From Corticium candelabrum (taxonomy: Eukaryota > Porifera > Homoscleromorpha > Homosclerophorida > Plakinidae), in the NCBI RefSeq assembly GCF_963422355.1, contig NC_085091.1:2026523-2090522 (forward strand): a stretch of 64,000 nt of DNA, read 5' to 3'. Of this stretch, positions 46,431 to 59,199 are shown piece by piece. Under the pieces are notes generated by a model, which saw nothing but the letters and a program-made list of their open reading frames with translations, was not told where the DNA came from and searched no databases. A program made the translations under genes and the position numbers. Numbering within the stretch: position 1 is the stretch's first letter; the number at the start of each line of letters is the position of its first letter.

Positions 46431-46974
46431 AGATAGACAGACAGACAGAAAAGACAAACAGACAGACAGACAGACAGATTGTACTACTTGGCAGCTCTTC
46501 TAGGGCTGCTGGACACTCGTGTAGTTAGTGTTGCTCTTTTTGTCGTAGCTATGATATATCAAATATATGTATTTTGACAGACAGATAGACAGACAAACAG
46601 ACAATAAACAGTAGGACGGACAAACAGAATTTAAAGTAGGGCTTTGTGCTGGCCATATGTTGTCAACAGAATAATTTTGTGATTCCCAGACTGAATGACC
46701 TTGGCTCTATACACAAGTAAGTTATTATGCAGTATAATAGCAATCTTGGTGGTTTTCCTCAGTAACACGTAGCAGAAATGTTGCTCAAGAATTGGCAACC
46801 ATTTCTAGTTCCATTGATAGTAATGAGAGAGTTGACTCTATCATACTGCACATTCTGTCCCACGCTAATAGCAACATCATTCCATTCTTCATGGTTTTGC
46901 CTTGTCCAAGCCACTCTTTTGTGTTGTCTACTCGTTGCCTTTGCCAGCACATACAAATAAGGTTAGGAATACAG
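46431..46974. repeat. CAGA microsatellites and unassigned sequence
   Basis: CAGA tracts at 46431-46481 and 46578-46606, the latter preceded by the LINE-type 3' end. Short overlapping open frames at 46759-46960 on both strands show no domain. Confidence 0.6.
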
Positions 46975-47274
46975 AATCAAGTTACTAAACTAGCTCAAAA
47001 GTGTACTAAATTATGAATGAGCTGAAACTCATAAAACAATTGTTCTTTACAAGAGTGCAGAAGCAATGTACAGATACAGTGGTTTATACTTCTGAACCCA
47101 GTCTGTTCCCCCCTGTGGTTTGAGGGCGGGATTAATTAAGGTCTGGGTACGACACTAACCGTTTCCCTGCTGGAATCTTGAGGGCGGGGTTAAGGTCTGG
47201 CTATGAGAGACTATTTTGTATGTAGATACATATTACAACAAACGAAGAAACAAAGAACAACAATATGACAAGTA

Positions 47275-48496
47275 CAGTGCCCCCACGCATAAATGCCCAT
47301 CCGGGAGTGATGTCAGGAAAGTGCGCGTAATTCAAATGTTCTGTCATGTATATCGACGAAACTCGGTAACAACATTCAGCAACCGTAGCCGCATCTTGTT
47401 GTGAAAGAACTCAACAAACGGTTGCGTTTTACAGCGGGCCTCGCTCGAGGAAGCACATTTTCTTCGTATTGCACATTTGTCCGTTTTTACGCTACGGTGT
47501 TTCATTATTTAACTAGTTATTTTGCACAAAGGGACATGACATGATTATCTAGGTAATCATCGTGGCGATTTTTGAAACGTGCTTTCGTTTTTGAGATATT
47601 GAAGAGAAAGGCCCCTGAAGAGGGGTGCACATACGGTCGTAAATCTCTACAAAACGGTAACGGAATTTGGTGAAACGCAAGGATAACATAGCAGAGACGA
47701 TTTCTAAAATATTCATCGTGGGGATTTCTGATTGATGCTTTTGACGCGAAGATATGACAACATGAATATGTGCAACATTCTGTATTACGCCATCCATAAA
47801 TATTTTTCACTTACAGTAAAAAAAACAACCAAAAAGCTACACAGAACCTAAGATCTAAAACCTATACAAAACAACTAAGGATCGAAACGCCTGAAAAACA
47901 ACAAGAGTGAGCATCATTCGGTCTTCTGTAGTGAGAGTGACAACCCAGTCGTCCAAACAGTCCTGAATGTCTTTATCTAAGATCTCCATGTCTGGTAAAA
48001 GTTTCCCGAGTTCACAAGAACTGGCAGAAACTTCGGAGAGGTCTTTCACGTAGTCAGACATCAGCGAAGGAGACGCTAACCCGTCATTCCCAAAATGGGG
48101 ACCCTCCTTTTGGTCAACAGGAACACTCATTCGCTTCCGTTTAACCTCGTTCAAAACATTTCTTCTGTCTCTGAACAGCTGTTGCTCACTCCGACGCACG
48201 GCAAAGAAGACAGGTGCAAGAATATGGCGCGGTTGCTGTGCGACCGCATAGCGTTGCAACAGGAAAAGGCGGAGCTAAGTTTATCAACCAATCAGTAACA
48301 GGCAACGCCCCTATCGACAGCCAATCACCGCCTTGTATTACTAACTTTCTTCTAGAAGGTTCTGTGACATCTTAATTACATTACCAGAAAGCCCTCGCAT
48401 CAAGGACCACGCGCATCTAATCAGCTATAGCGTACGACCTCGGGGGCCCGCGCTAGGCCGCGCCGAAGTTATGGGCGTTTATGCGTGGGGGCACTG
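47275..48496. mobile_element. 1222-bp TIR element with TA target duplication
   Basis: CAGTGCCCCCACGCATAAA faces its near-exact inverse at 48478-48496. TA flanks both sides (47273-47274, 48497-48498). The left arm of the surrounding inverted repeat has the uninterrupted site (around 43825, reverse of aagTAcacatc). A minus-strand frame of 134 codons at 47855-48259 (VPVDQKEGPHFGND...; DWVVTLTTEDRMMLTLVVFQ) is unidentified and lacks a recognisable DDE domain. TA and CAGT ends suggest Tc1/mariner-type mobilisation (inference). Confidence 0.85.
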
Positions 48497-48701
48497 TACA
48501 CATCATGTAGTTGTCATCAATACTGGGTAGTTAAATCATCAAACAGACAGATGTCATCCTTCTTGGTACATGTTATGTTAATTTAATGTCAAAATATCAC
48601 TTCACAAAGAAGGAGAACACAATTACTTCACATTATCTCTAATGTCTATAGGAAAACTCTGCTGTGTATTGACACAATAACGAATATAACTGTTGATATT
48701 T

Positions 48702-48702
<1 letters not shown>

Positions 48703-48752
<50 letters not shown>

Positions 48753-48802
48753 GACACACACACACGCGTGCACGCACACACACGCACAGACACACACGCA
48801 CA

Positions 48803-48852
<50 letters not shown>

Positions 48853-48863
48853 GACAGACGCAT

Positions 48864-48940
<77 letters not shown>

Positions 48941-48970
48941 CAGACGCAGACACATAGACACACGCACACC
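48703..48970. repeat. CA microsatellite, interrupted
   Basis: About 268 bp of CA with acgc, acgtg and atggacagacgc interruptions. The equivalent tract in the left arm is only about 20 bp of GT. Confidence 0.95.
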
Positions 48971-49734
48971 ACAGTATACTGTCATTTATGTCACTGACCA
49001 TATAATGACCAATGCCATGGTATGTTGTTTGAAATAAAATGCCAATTGGCTAAAGGCATCCCATACCTACAAGTGTCAACAACACAATGAGTGATACCAT
49101 CAACTTAAATAAGAATAGTTAACGTAACTTCATTAACTAAATTTAATAAATATTGTGTACACACACACATATCCTATGCTCATTCAAAGTAGTGTTTATC
49201 TGTTATTAAATATTTGGAGTAGTAGTTTTGAAATAGAATTAAATTGCTGGAGTACTTTGCACTTTTCTAATTGCGTGCATGTACCCTATTATTAATTCCA
49301 TATTATTCAATTGCACACAGGAAATAAATTTGCAATACATAGTGCACAATTTGATGTATGCAGTGGATGCAACAGTGCAAATATTGACGCACAATCAGTT
49401 ACTAATGTGCGCGTACATGTACAGCACATGCACCCAAATTTAGAAATAATAAAAAATGTTTAACCGCAATTCATAGTAATTTATAAATCACGTCACCTGC
49501 CGTCCAATCTATTTGAAGTCGATTTGCGCAGAGAAAACAACGTTCAGCAGACGATGTTCAAAACTGGGGCCCCCTTTGAATAAACGGTGCAGGTTACTGC
49601 TCGAAAGATGCGCAAGAAGACAGCACTTCGTTTATGTCCAAATCACAGTTGTAACGTGTCCATTGACTACCAAGAATCAAGGCCGCGCCGCTAGACTAGC
49701 CCACTGTTTGCTCACGCGTCGCGTCAAATCTAGG

Positions 49735-49822
49735 AAGGCCGTTTCCGACGGGCTGTCACGTCGCGTCGCGTCGGAAACGGCCTTCTTTGACGCGACGCGA
49801 CGCTAGGTGTATTGTGAACCAG
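49735..49822. mobile_element. Hairpin and GACGC-repeat MITE end
   Basis: AAGGCCGTTTCCGACG (49735-49750) pairs exactly with 49769-49784. It is followed by gacgcgacgcgacgc and ttgtgaaccaggc, the terminus also seen in the MITE at 59757-59929. Confidence 0.7.
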
Positions 49823-49901
49823 GCGCGGGGTCCGGTGCCAAGGGAATCGGATACGTGACACACGACTGTAAATAGATAGAGATGGTGGCGATGGGACCTA
49901 C

Positions 49902-50123
49902 CGGGATGGCGGACCGTGAACGGCAAAGCAACAGCAACGACAAAGAAGCTCCATTGGCAGAACATATTCGGTGATGTCCAACACTCCACTGCCGCTAAAT
50001 GACCACTAATGTAGACTAGGACAACACCCATGCGATCACCATTGTTCCACCCCTCATCGCTGAAGAGTCGCCGCACGAAGTCCAAACCCATAGCCAAGGC
50101 ACTCCACATTACGTCCGTTTCAA
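49902..50123 (-). CDS. Possible BCL2-family exon (BH1-like)
   Basis: A minus-strand exon bounded by an acceptor (ccttgatag before 50123) and a donor (CCCG/GTAGGT at 49901). It encodes MGLDFVRRLFSDEGWNNGDR, then VVLVYISGHLA. This resembles the BH1 motif of BCL2-family apoptosis regulators (LF.DG.NWGR followed by a small-residue helix), but the Trp-Gly-Arg core is altered. No BH2, BH3 or tail anchor was identified. An unrelated helical protein is possible. Confidence 0.35.
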
Positions 50124-50599
50124 CTATCAAGGCCGCGTAACTTAGTTGTTGCGCATGCTCAGTTAAAGAAGACCGGTTTTTGCTCGAGTGACGTGGATCG
50201 GCATTTGCTCACAGATACTGCAGAAAGCCTAGGCTGTCTTTTAGGGCATGACCACACAATCGGGTAGTGTCGCTATCTGAAGAAGATCTCTGGAAATCTC
50301 GAAGGCCTTTGTAGTATGTGAAACGACACATTTCTCGTCCTCCTGTTTTGCCGGGTTCTGCAAGTTTTGTGAGGACTTTCGCTGTAATCCAGTTATTTGT
50401 GCTTACTAGAATTCAGTTCGTGGGAGATCCTACCGATGTACGCCTCGCCGTAATGGAACAATCGAGACCCAAAGATGGCGGAGTCAGGTCTGTTTGTTTG
50501 TTTGTAATATATTCTTACTCACAGCGCACTCTACAGATCTCTACCGCTATCAGAGATGTCAATTGTAGTTTCTGCGTTTCGCTTTTTGACTATTGGCCG
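50124..50599. other. No supported gene
   Basis: A plus-strand frame 50318-50674 shows no domain. The right part may be the decayed end of the RAG1-like segment. Confidence 0.35.
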
Positions 50600-51320
50600 A
50601 TGCTGTGTGACCTGTGGCATGACCATCTCTACTGTACAGTAGTACTAGTGATGCTAGTAATGGTGGGCTCTTGATGTGCTTCTTGTATAGCTGCTGGCAC
50701 TAGGGACAGTCATGCAAGGGAGACTGATGCAAATGTTGAATGGCACACTGCTTGCACATTAAATGGTAGCATTGGAGTTCAACTGGGATATTGACAACTT
50801 TTTCACACACAGGGCACTTGAACAAGTCGAACAGGTACAAAACTGACTCAAATTGGATGAAATGGGGCAGTTGGATTGCTTGAATATATTCTTCTGAACA
50901 TAGGGCTTCTGGTGCTACTGTTTCTATTTGTTGGATTAAGTCAGTCAATTTGATTGGTGACTGACCTGTGGGAACAAGCTGATTCTTTTCACTATTTGGG
51001 TGGTCGTCCTTCTTCTGTTGCTGACAACTGGAGCAGGTGTTGCCGTTTTCTGAGTGTGGCATCCACTCTCTGCAGAGAGGTACAATAATAGAGGCTTCTT
51101 GCCTCTTTGTAAATCAACGCGTTACTAGATGGCAGCAGACACAGAAATTGGTAGAATGCACAGAAACATTCTCTGCCCCAACATCTATCTTGTGCAACTG
51201 GAGAATCCTGTTTTTGTGGTCTAGACATTTGTACTGACATCCTCTCGATGGAACCTGGGGCCACATAACCTGCTGAAGCTCTCCTACGGAAAGTATGTGA
51301 TGCGCCATATCCATAGACTA
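50600..51320 (-). pseudogene. RAG1 N-terminal-like segment with RING finger (broken)
   Basis: On the minus strand: KNRILQLHKIDVGAENVSVH, then FCVCC (about 51150); after an in-frame TGA (about 51110) REWMPHSENGNTCSSC, a spacer, and a RING finger FKCPVCEKVVNIPVELQCYH..MCKQC...DCP. A TAG then falls inside the last CPxC zinc pair (about 50700) and the frame continues CQQLYKKHIKSPPLLASLVL. The order IDV...FC..C, EW.PH...C..C and RING is that of the non-core N-terminal region of vertebrate RAG1 and of the N-RAG-type mobile elements known from invertebrates (family knowledge). No RAG1 catalytic core or RAG2-like sequence is seen. Two stops make it a pseudogene, unless translated as pieces. Confidence 0.65.
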
Positions 51321-52159
51321 GACTGACAACACTTGTATACTGGTTAACTGTTTCTGTATACATCTTATGTAGTGTATGGAATAAGGAAAGGGCATGAGAG
51401 AGTGATGAGGTAAAGAACTGCTACACGTGTACCAAAGTGTACCATTCAAATTCAAGGTATGTAGAACCAGTGTTGGTACACCATTAGCAAGTTTTTGTGG
51501 CAAAGTTCATTTTACCATAGATATGATTTTACTTACAGCGCAAGTTGCTAGGCATAATTTCTCTAGGCACGTGACCTAGGCCATCTTGTCATATTTTAGT
51601 GCTCTAGCTAGTATAAAATGACCATGCTTCCGTTCTTGTGTCACCATAGCTTATTTGTCGGCGTTCCCTGTCTCTGATGTTGATTAGGTCGTCGCTCGTA
51701 CAAACCTACAGTCGATCTTTTTCAGTTTTATTTATCAAACATAAACTGCGTCTTGTTTATATTTATTTATATTATCTTGTATAAAAAAATATAATCTGTA
51801 CTACCCGACGTGACGCAACGCACGCGACGCGACGCTCAAGCGTTTGCATATTGTAAATCAGCTTTACACCGAAAATTAATGTACGCCGTAATAGCGGCAA
51901 AATTTAGATCGCGAACATTTATGAAATTAGAGTATTTGGTTTCGGCCACTTGCAGGGACTATTTGGTCGCGGGGACTATTTGGTTTCGCATTTATTGCGC
52001 CTCGAATCGGCACTCTCCAACTCTTACAGCTGTATGAGACGGACGCGAACGACGTGACGATGGCCATGATAATTTTCACGCGTCTCACAGACGTCTGGAT
52101 GAGCCGAAATCGAGTGCGACCTGCTTCTTCGTTTGTATTTGGCTTCATATGAATAATTC
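51321..52159. other. No recognisable gene
   Basis: Non-coding; a GACGC-rich stretch near 51808-51833 echoes the MITE termini at 49787 and 59880. Confidence 0.4.
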
Positions 52160-52330
52160 CAGCGCCGGATCCAGGAATTTTTGAAAGAGGGGGTTCACCG
52201 TTAGCAGTTATTTATACTATAGCATTACTAATTTTCTCTTTTCTAATGAAATTACATGAAATTATTGAACCACGCCTATTGGAAAAGAGGGGGTTTCAAC
52301 ACCCTGAATCCCCCTCTGGATCCGGCCCTG
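52160..52330. mobile_element. hAT-like MITE
   Basis: CAGCGCCGGATCCAGGA at the left and the inverse of CAGGGCCGGATCCAGAG at the right, about 171 bp, with gagggggt words inside both ends. CAGGG-type ends are typical of hAT elements (inference). A clear 8-bp duplication was not visible. Confidence 0.6.
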
Positions 52331-54131
52331 GCAATACCGAAGTCATCAAGACATTGTCGATCGCAATTTTGCGTGTCTGACGTTCGTTTTGAGGCAAATC
52401 TTGGCTCCTCTGGTAGCGGGCGTGTCGAAAGTAGGCGCAGTGAGAATCTCTTGTGGGTTACAAGGTAAACAATCATGATTTGATCACGCAGCACACGTGT
52501 AGAGATGTGCCTAGAATGTTTTAGTGCGTAGAATGCTGCGGCTAGCTGCAGATTTATGCATCGATCCTGCATGGCATCGATTGATACCTAGCGACGTATG
52601 CGTACTGTCTGCGCTAGGAAGGCGATCTGCGTCTCTAGAATTGGTTGCGCACGACCAAAGACCGGTGATGACTTTCAGAACAGAAGAGAAAATAAGTAAA
52701 TTTATGTAGTTCGAGAAACGATTAATTAAATGTATCTGATGTAAAGTCACCTAGTTGCACTTGGTCTCTCAGATGGGTATTGATGGTTGTTTGTTTGCGT
52801 TGTTGTACACTTTAAAACGATACGTTTTGTAGATTAGTGGAGCCTAGTGAAAATCTTGTTTTCTTGTATACATGCATCTTCTGTCTCTTTCTGCCATTTA
52901 GTCTGTCCGTTCCGGACTCAGTCTATCTTTTCTTTGAATGGTGACACAGCAAAATGTGCTGCAGTAGAACCAGGATATGCAGGCAAGAAAATGACGACAA
53001 GAACTGTACTAATACTCAATACTCGATTCTTGCTAATTTCTCACAACGGGAATTAATTGAACGGGATATAACTCTGAATAAGAATTATGTCTGGCTGCTA
53101 ATTTTTTAGAACAGAGTAAAAATGCATGTGAACTCATACAACAACAGAAATTTGCATACAACGTTAAATTAATTAACTTTACGAGAATTCTGTCAGGGGC
53201 TGCTAGTTCTGTGAATTGACGCCACAATGGATTTCTTTTAGAGTTCAAAGTGCATTTGAGGAGCGCTTCATTTGTTTCTTGCTAGTTTTCTAGACTAAAG
53301 TCAGCTGTCACTAGCCAAAGCTAACGAGCGGCATACGGAATCGAAGTGTACATGGAATACTCGCTGCTAATTACTTAGAACATTTAATTAAATTGTAACT
53401 AAAATTTTAGACACACTAATTGAATGCACCCAGGCGAAGCCGGGCAATTTAGCTAGTTGTTCCACTAGACTGCTCCCGGGAGCCGATAATTTACGCAAGA
53501 TGTAAACCAAGCAGCCAATGATCTCGTACGTTGTACAAAGACAAGCAGGCATTACACTTCAACACATAAACTGCGTCTCAGCTGTTTCTTGTCTAGCCCC
53601 ATTTTGCATCGGATTCGGAAGCTCTTGAAGCCAAACTCATAGCGCAAACGACGCCCGGATCGTCTGACCAAAGACAAACCTCCCGTTCAAAAGCCGCGGA
53701 TCAATGCAAATCTACCAGGCATGTGGAAATTGCCCGGCACACACTGCGCATTAATGAAGCATTTAGTGGCGTCAGTGGGCGGTCTGAAACAAGGATTGAC
53801 TATCCGGGGAATGACGACCGCTGGGGACATTTCGAGAAAGCTAACGACAAGTGTGTTAGGTTCTCTAGCTACACATTTACATCTTGAAATAGCTTGCTGT
53901 TGAACTACAAAGCGCTTTATCAATCGTTTTAATTTCTTGTTGCACGTGACCCAGAAATGGGTGGAAACCAGACCATTATCGCACTATCGTGATAACATCC
54001 CCTTGGGGAGAGAAAGACACTGTCGTTCGAAAGTTTCCGTGGGTATATCTGCGCGTGCGCGTGAATTCGTGAGCGGGCACCTCTAGGTAGTCATGTGGCG
54101 AGCGTTAATTAATTCAGGAAAATAGCGTCAC
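52331..54131. other. No recognisable gene
   Basis: Several short open frames on both strands (52276-52750, 53687-53923) show no domain. A cccaggcgaagccgggcaattt motif near 53431 resembles a transposon terminus but I could not find its partner. Confidence 0.4.
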
Positions 54132-54222
54132 ACCTAGCCTCGAAGTTTCCAACCATCTCCCAAAAGAAATGACTTTTCTTTTGGAAGAAATTTGGTAAAC
54201 GGTCTGGAACTTCGAGGCACGT
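54132..54222. repeat. Hairpin of the CCTCG family
   Basis: agcctcgaagtttcc on the left faces ggaacttcgaggc on the right, with an inner cccaaaagaaa / tttcttttgg pair. The same kind of hairpin occupies a similar place in the inverted copy at 57787-57838, with different sequence inside. Confidence 0.6.
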
Positions 54223-54239
54223 ACGTCACGCCAATTTTT

Positions 54240-54690
54240 TGAGAGGCCACTTCACACACACATCCCGGATAAGTTAACTTGCACGTGCACGGTAGACCAT
54301 ACTCACGTGCACGCATGGCTAGTAGTTCGAAATGTGTTGTTATGCTGACAGATCGTGGGAATTGCGCTTTCTCTGCGAGCAGTTACGACACTGAGTAAAC
54401 AACAGTGGCTAGTGAAAGGAGAGCCCCGATACGGCGAATTTTAGTTGCTACAAACGGTTTTCTTTGCAGAAATCGACTTTCTCGAGAAACAGTTGACTCC
54501 AGAAAAGCTTTACGTGATGCAGTTATCATACGAGACGGCAGAGGTTTGTACATTTTGCTAATTAATTGATATTAGTTCATTAGCTAATTATTAATTTATT
54601 AGAATAAAGTATTTAGTAACATTAAAGCACAATTTATGTATTTATGGTAGTATTTTTTGAACCTTAAATGTGATTTAATAAATAGTAATT
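54240..54690. repeat. Left arm of a 3-kb-spaced inverted repeat
   Basis: Reverse-complement match to about 57290-57735. Includes a copy of an exon-like segment (54350-54545) whose frame is broken by TAG where the other copy has TGT. Confidence 0.8.
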
Positions 54691-55713
54691 TATGATTTAT
54701 ATGTGTGTGTATATATATGCAGTGTTCTAGCCAGGATATTTTGCCAACCGTCAATATGACGTCATCAAATGTAGTGACGTCATCAAATGTTTAATGTTGA
54801 CATATTTGGTGATAACATCATATCTTTGCTTTACCTTTCCCTAGTTGTACACTACACAGAGTCTTACGCGTGTATATTAGTTACTGCATGATTGGTAGAC
54901 TATTCAACATAATAGCTACTCCTGACTTGTCAAATAAACCTCATTGAACATAACCTTGTTGAACATAACACAGATAGACATATAATACACTAGATTATTA
55001 CAATGACAAGTTGACTTAATTAATTAACTTAAAACTGGGATTGTGAGCTGAGTTTTACAAGAGTAAGTTGTGCATATATATTGGCTACTGTGCCGTCAAA
55101 CTTAGTATAGGAAATGAATAGTATTTCGTGAATAGTACAGGGATACTACTACGCCTTCTGACCATCTAACCTTCTTTTGACCATAACTATCTAATACGCT
55201 GCGTTTCTAGTAGTCTAGCGTAATCATGTGTAAAATCCATACAAAAAGCTCTGAGAATTTGTAGCTGCAAGCGTGCTTTGTGAGAGATCACTATGTTTTA
55301 TAACCATAATGATTTAGCGAATTGATACATCCAGTTGAGTAGTTATGCTGTAAAGAGATCTGCAAAGGTACCTACTAAACATGGGATTGAAGATAAACAG
55401 TAATTAGTGGAACACCTGCTGCAACAACAGTCTGCAACACCTGCTGAAACAACAAAGAGACCACGCCCCAATATTTTAGATGTCATGAGATTGTTTAGGA
55501 ATGTGGGGACCATCAAGACCATTAGAGGTAAATGGCTTTAAGTCCACAATGGATCTTGAAGGAAGACATCCCACAGTACGTGTGGTAGGCTGTTAAGTTT
55601 TGTTCCCAACCATCAATAATTGCTGTTTTCCCCTCCCCAAACGTCCCTTCCTTGTCCCAACTGTCAAAATGACGGTACAGACGGTACTGGCGAGAACACT
55701 GATATGGTGTGTT

Positions 55714-56937
<1,224 letters not shown>

Positions 56938-57289
56938 CTGCTGTACCGCAATTAATTTGTTTGCGTAAGAAATGTATGGCAAACAGGCAGGATTACAGGA
57001 AGTTGTTGATCTGGACAGTCTGTTGCCACAGAACACAGTTTTTCATTAGCCTAAAATACATAGAAGCAATCCATGATTCATTTTAACAATAAAATTAAAA
57101 CACACGCAATGAAGATACCTGTTTCTCTAGTGGGTGCACAGTTTGCTGGACATAAAACAGGAATGACTTGTTCTGAACACTCATTCTGAACACTGTAACT
57201 ACAATCTGTTCCTCTCTTTATATCAAGGAATATGAACAATCCAGGACATTTGTTGTTGTGAATTCAGTTAATATGTAGTGGAGCTAATA

Positions 57290-57735
57290 TTTAGTGGTGG
57301 AAGTTTTGATTGATGTCTACAGTTAATGTTTAATAATAATTTATGTGGTGCTTTAATGTTACTAAATACTTTATTCTAATAAATTAATAATTAGTTAATT
57401 AACTAATATCAATTAATTAGCAAAATGTACAAACCTCTGCCGTCTTGTATAATAACTGCATCACGTAAAGCTTTTCTGGAGTCAATTGTTTCTCGAAAAA
57501 GTCGATTTCTGCAAAGAAAACCGTTTGTAACAACCAACATTCCCCGTATTGGGGCTCTCCTTTTACCAGCCACTGTTGCAATTGCTTACTCAGTGTAGTA
57601 ACTGCTCGCAGAGAAAGCGCAATTCTCACGATCTGTCAGCATAACAAGACATTTCGAACTACTAGATCATGATCGAGCGTCAAGCGTGCACGTGAGAATG
57701 GTACCGTGCACGTGCAAGTTAACCGGGCTAGATAA
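57290..57735. repeat. Right arm of the inverted repeat, with open exon-like segment
   Basis: Inverted copy of 54240-54690. On the minus strand, 57629-57433 is open and ends at a possible donor (GCAGAG/GTTTGT): IALSLRAVTTLSKQ, WLVKGEPQYGE, FAEIDFFEKQLTPEKLYVMQ. The protein is unknown to me; neighbouring exons were not found. Confidence 0.75.
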
Positions 57736-57786
57736 CCGGATGTGTGTGTAAAGTGGACCCCAAAAAAATTTATTACGTCGCTCACA

Positions 57787-57838
57787 CCTAGCCTCGTGCC
57801 CAGGCCCTCTTGCGCAAGAGGGCCTGGGTACGAGGCTA
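57787..57838. repeat. Near-perfect hairpin (CCTCGT..CCCAGGCCCTCTTGCG)
   Basis: TAGCCTCGTGCCCAGGCCCT pairs with AGGGCCTGGGTACGAGGCTA around GCGC. Related arms occur near 16780, 2385, 43890 and 47190. Confidence 0.85.
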
Positions 57839-57998
57839 CGTTACACCCCGTAAAAATGTCGATGCATTTGTCACGTGTGCAGGCTTGTGACATCAAAGAG
57901 TAGCGCGCGAATTCTCGCACTTGATCTCCTCTCTGATACAGTACGTATTTCTACTGTATACTAATATATTACTTTATATACTATATATGTAGTATAGT

Positions 57999-58410
57999 AT
58001 AGGTGACCTATTTCATCCTGACTTCTTGGACGGCCGTTCAGCTTTCTTTAACATTACAGTCCGTAACTCGTTACTTCCCCGGTTCATTGCTATTGCCGCC
58101 ACTCACCCTGGACAAGCAGCAGATGCAGGGGAAAGAGAGAAGGATCTCAAACATGATGATGATGTTTTGCAGGCTGGATCACAATTTTTCCACTGGCTGT
58201 GGAAACTCTTGGATTGTGGTCTCCTCAAAGTTTGGAAACTTTGAAAGTTATTGCCAAGAGAGCTGCTTACCACCGCAACATTACTACCAGCCAGTCTGTG
58301 TGCCAGCTACACGAACAGTTATCTGTGTGTCTGTGGAAAGTTAACGCTCGTTTAGTTTTAGATCGTTTATGTTTAGATTGTGATGACTTAACTGGCTTGT
58401 CTTTTATTTA
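57999..58410 (+). pseudogene. RLE-type LINE, second family, plus-strand 3' end
   Basis: After an AT-rich tata-type stretch the frame reads GDLFHPDF, FFNITVRNSLLPRF, AADAGEREKD, then with a shift ETLGLWSPQSLETLKVIAKR and LHEQLSVCLWKVNARLVLDR, ending at about 58410. This is the end of a restriction-like-endonuclease LINE ORF (HPDF...F(D/N)ITVRN). The 3' UTR leads into the TA microsatellite at 58464. Confidence 0.8.
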
Positions 58411-58462
58411 GTGGTCTAGACATCTATGTATAGTTGTACTTGAAGAAATAATATATGATTCT

Positions 58463-58463
<1 letters not shown>

Positions 58464-58520
<57 letters not shown>
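58464..58520. repeat. TA microsatellite between two LINE 3' ends
   Basis: About 50 bp of TA, reached from the left by a plus-strand LINE tail and from the right by a minus-strand one. Confidence 0.95.
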
Positions 58521-58521
<1 letters not shown>

Positions 58522-59199
58522 TTTACGCAGTGCATATATTTTTAAAAACTAACCCAAAACCAACCCAAACCCCACTCTACAAAAAGTCTAGAACGTCATC
58601 AGAGCAATCTACAGACAATCTCTCTAGAATTATCTTTGCATTATACAACCAGAGTTTAATAGAAAGCCGTTGGTGGAAATAGGATGTGGCCTGGCTCATT
58701 GTGAGATGACTGTGGAATGTTGTTCTTCTGCAGATTGATTTTAAAATCTGGAGACTAGACGGCGACCACAAGCCCAGACTTTCAACAACTAGTGGATAAA
58801 ACACACCTCCATTCTCACTAACAATATCTTTATATGAGCTGTCTTTCTCTCTTTCTCCAGCTTCTGCAGCAACCCCTGCTGGACAAGCTGCCTTTACCAT
58901 ATATGTTGGTTGGAGAGAATTTCTTACTGTGATGTCAAAGTAAGTCAGTAGCCCTCTCTCAAAATCTGGATGGTATACATCTCCTGGTCTTGCATTTGAG
59001 TCACCACAAAGCCGTTGCTCTCGACGACAATTGGCATTATCAGATAATAGTGCTTCGAATATTACGTCAGCAAGAGCGTTGTGTCGTCTATTTCTCCAGT
59101 TTCCCTCTCCGCAACCCAGTAGATGGTCCCCATAACTGTCTAAAACCTGTCCACAAGAACAACGCTTTGAGCTTGGAGGAGGTGGGAAGAAAGGTATCC

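Larger units (their letters stand above)
46975..49705. repeat. Right arm of the large inverted repeat
   Basis: Inverted copy of 42935-44126. It is longer because it carries the 1222-bp TIR element (47275-48496) and an expanded CA microsatellite (48703-48970). Confidence 0.85.

Noticed and set aside
48623-49037. Cys-Val and His-Thr rich frames over the CA tract
   Set aside because: Artefacts of the microsatellite; only the short SYIRYC piece at its edge has a counterpart elsewhere.
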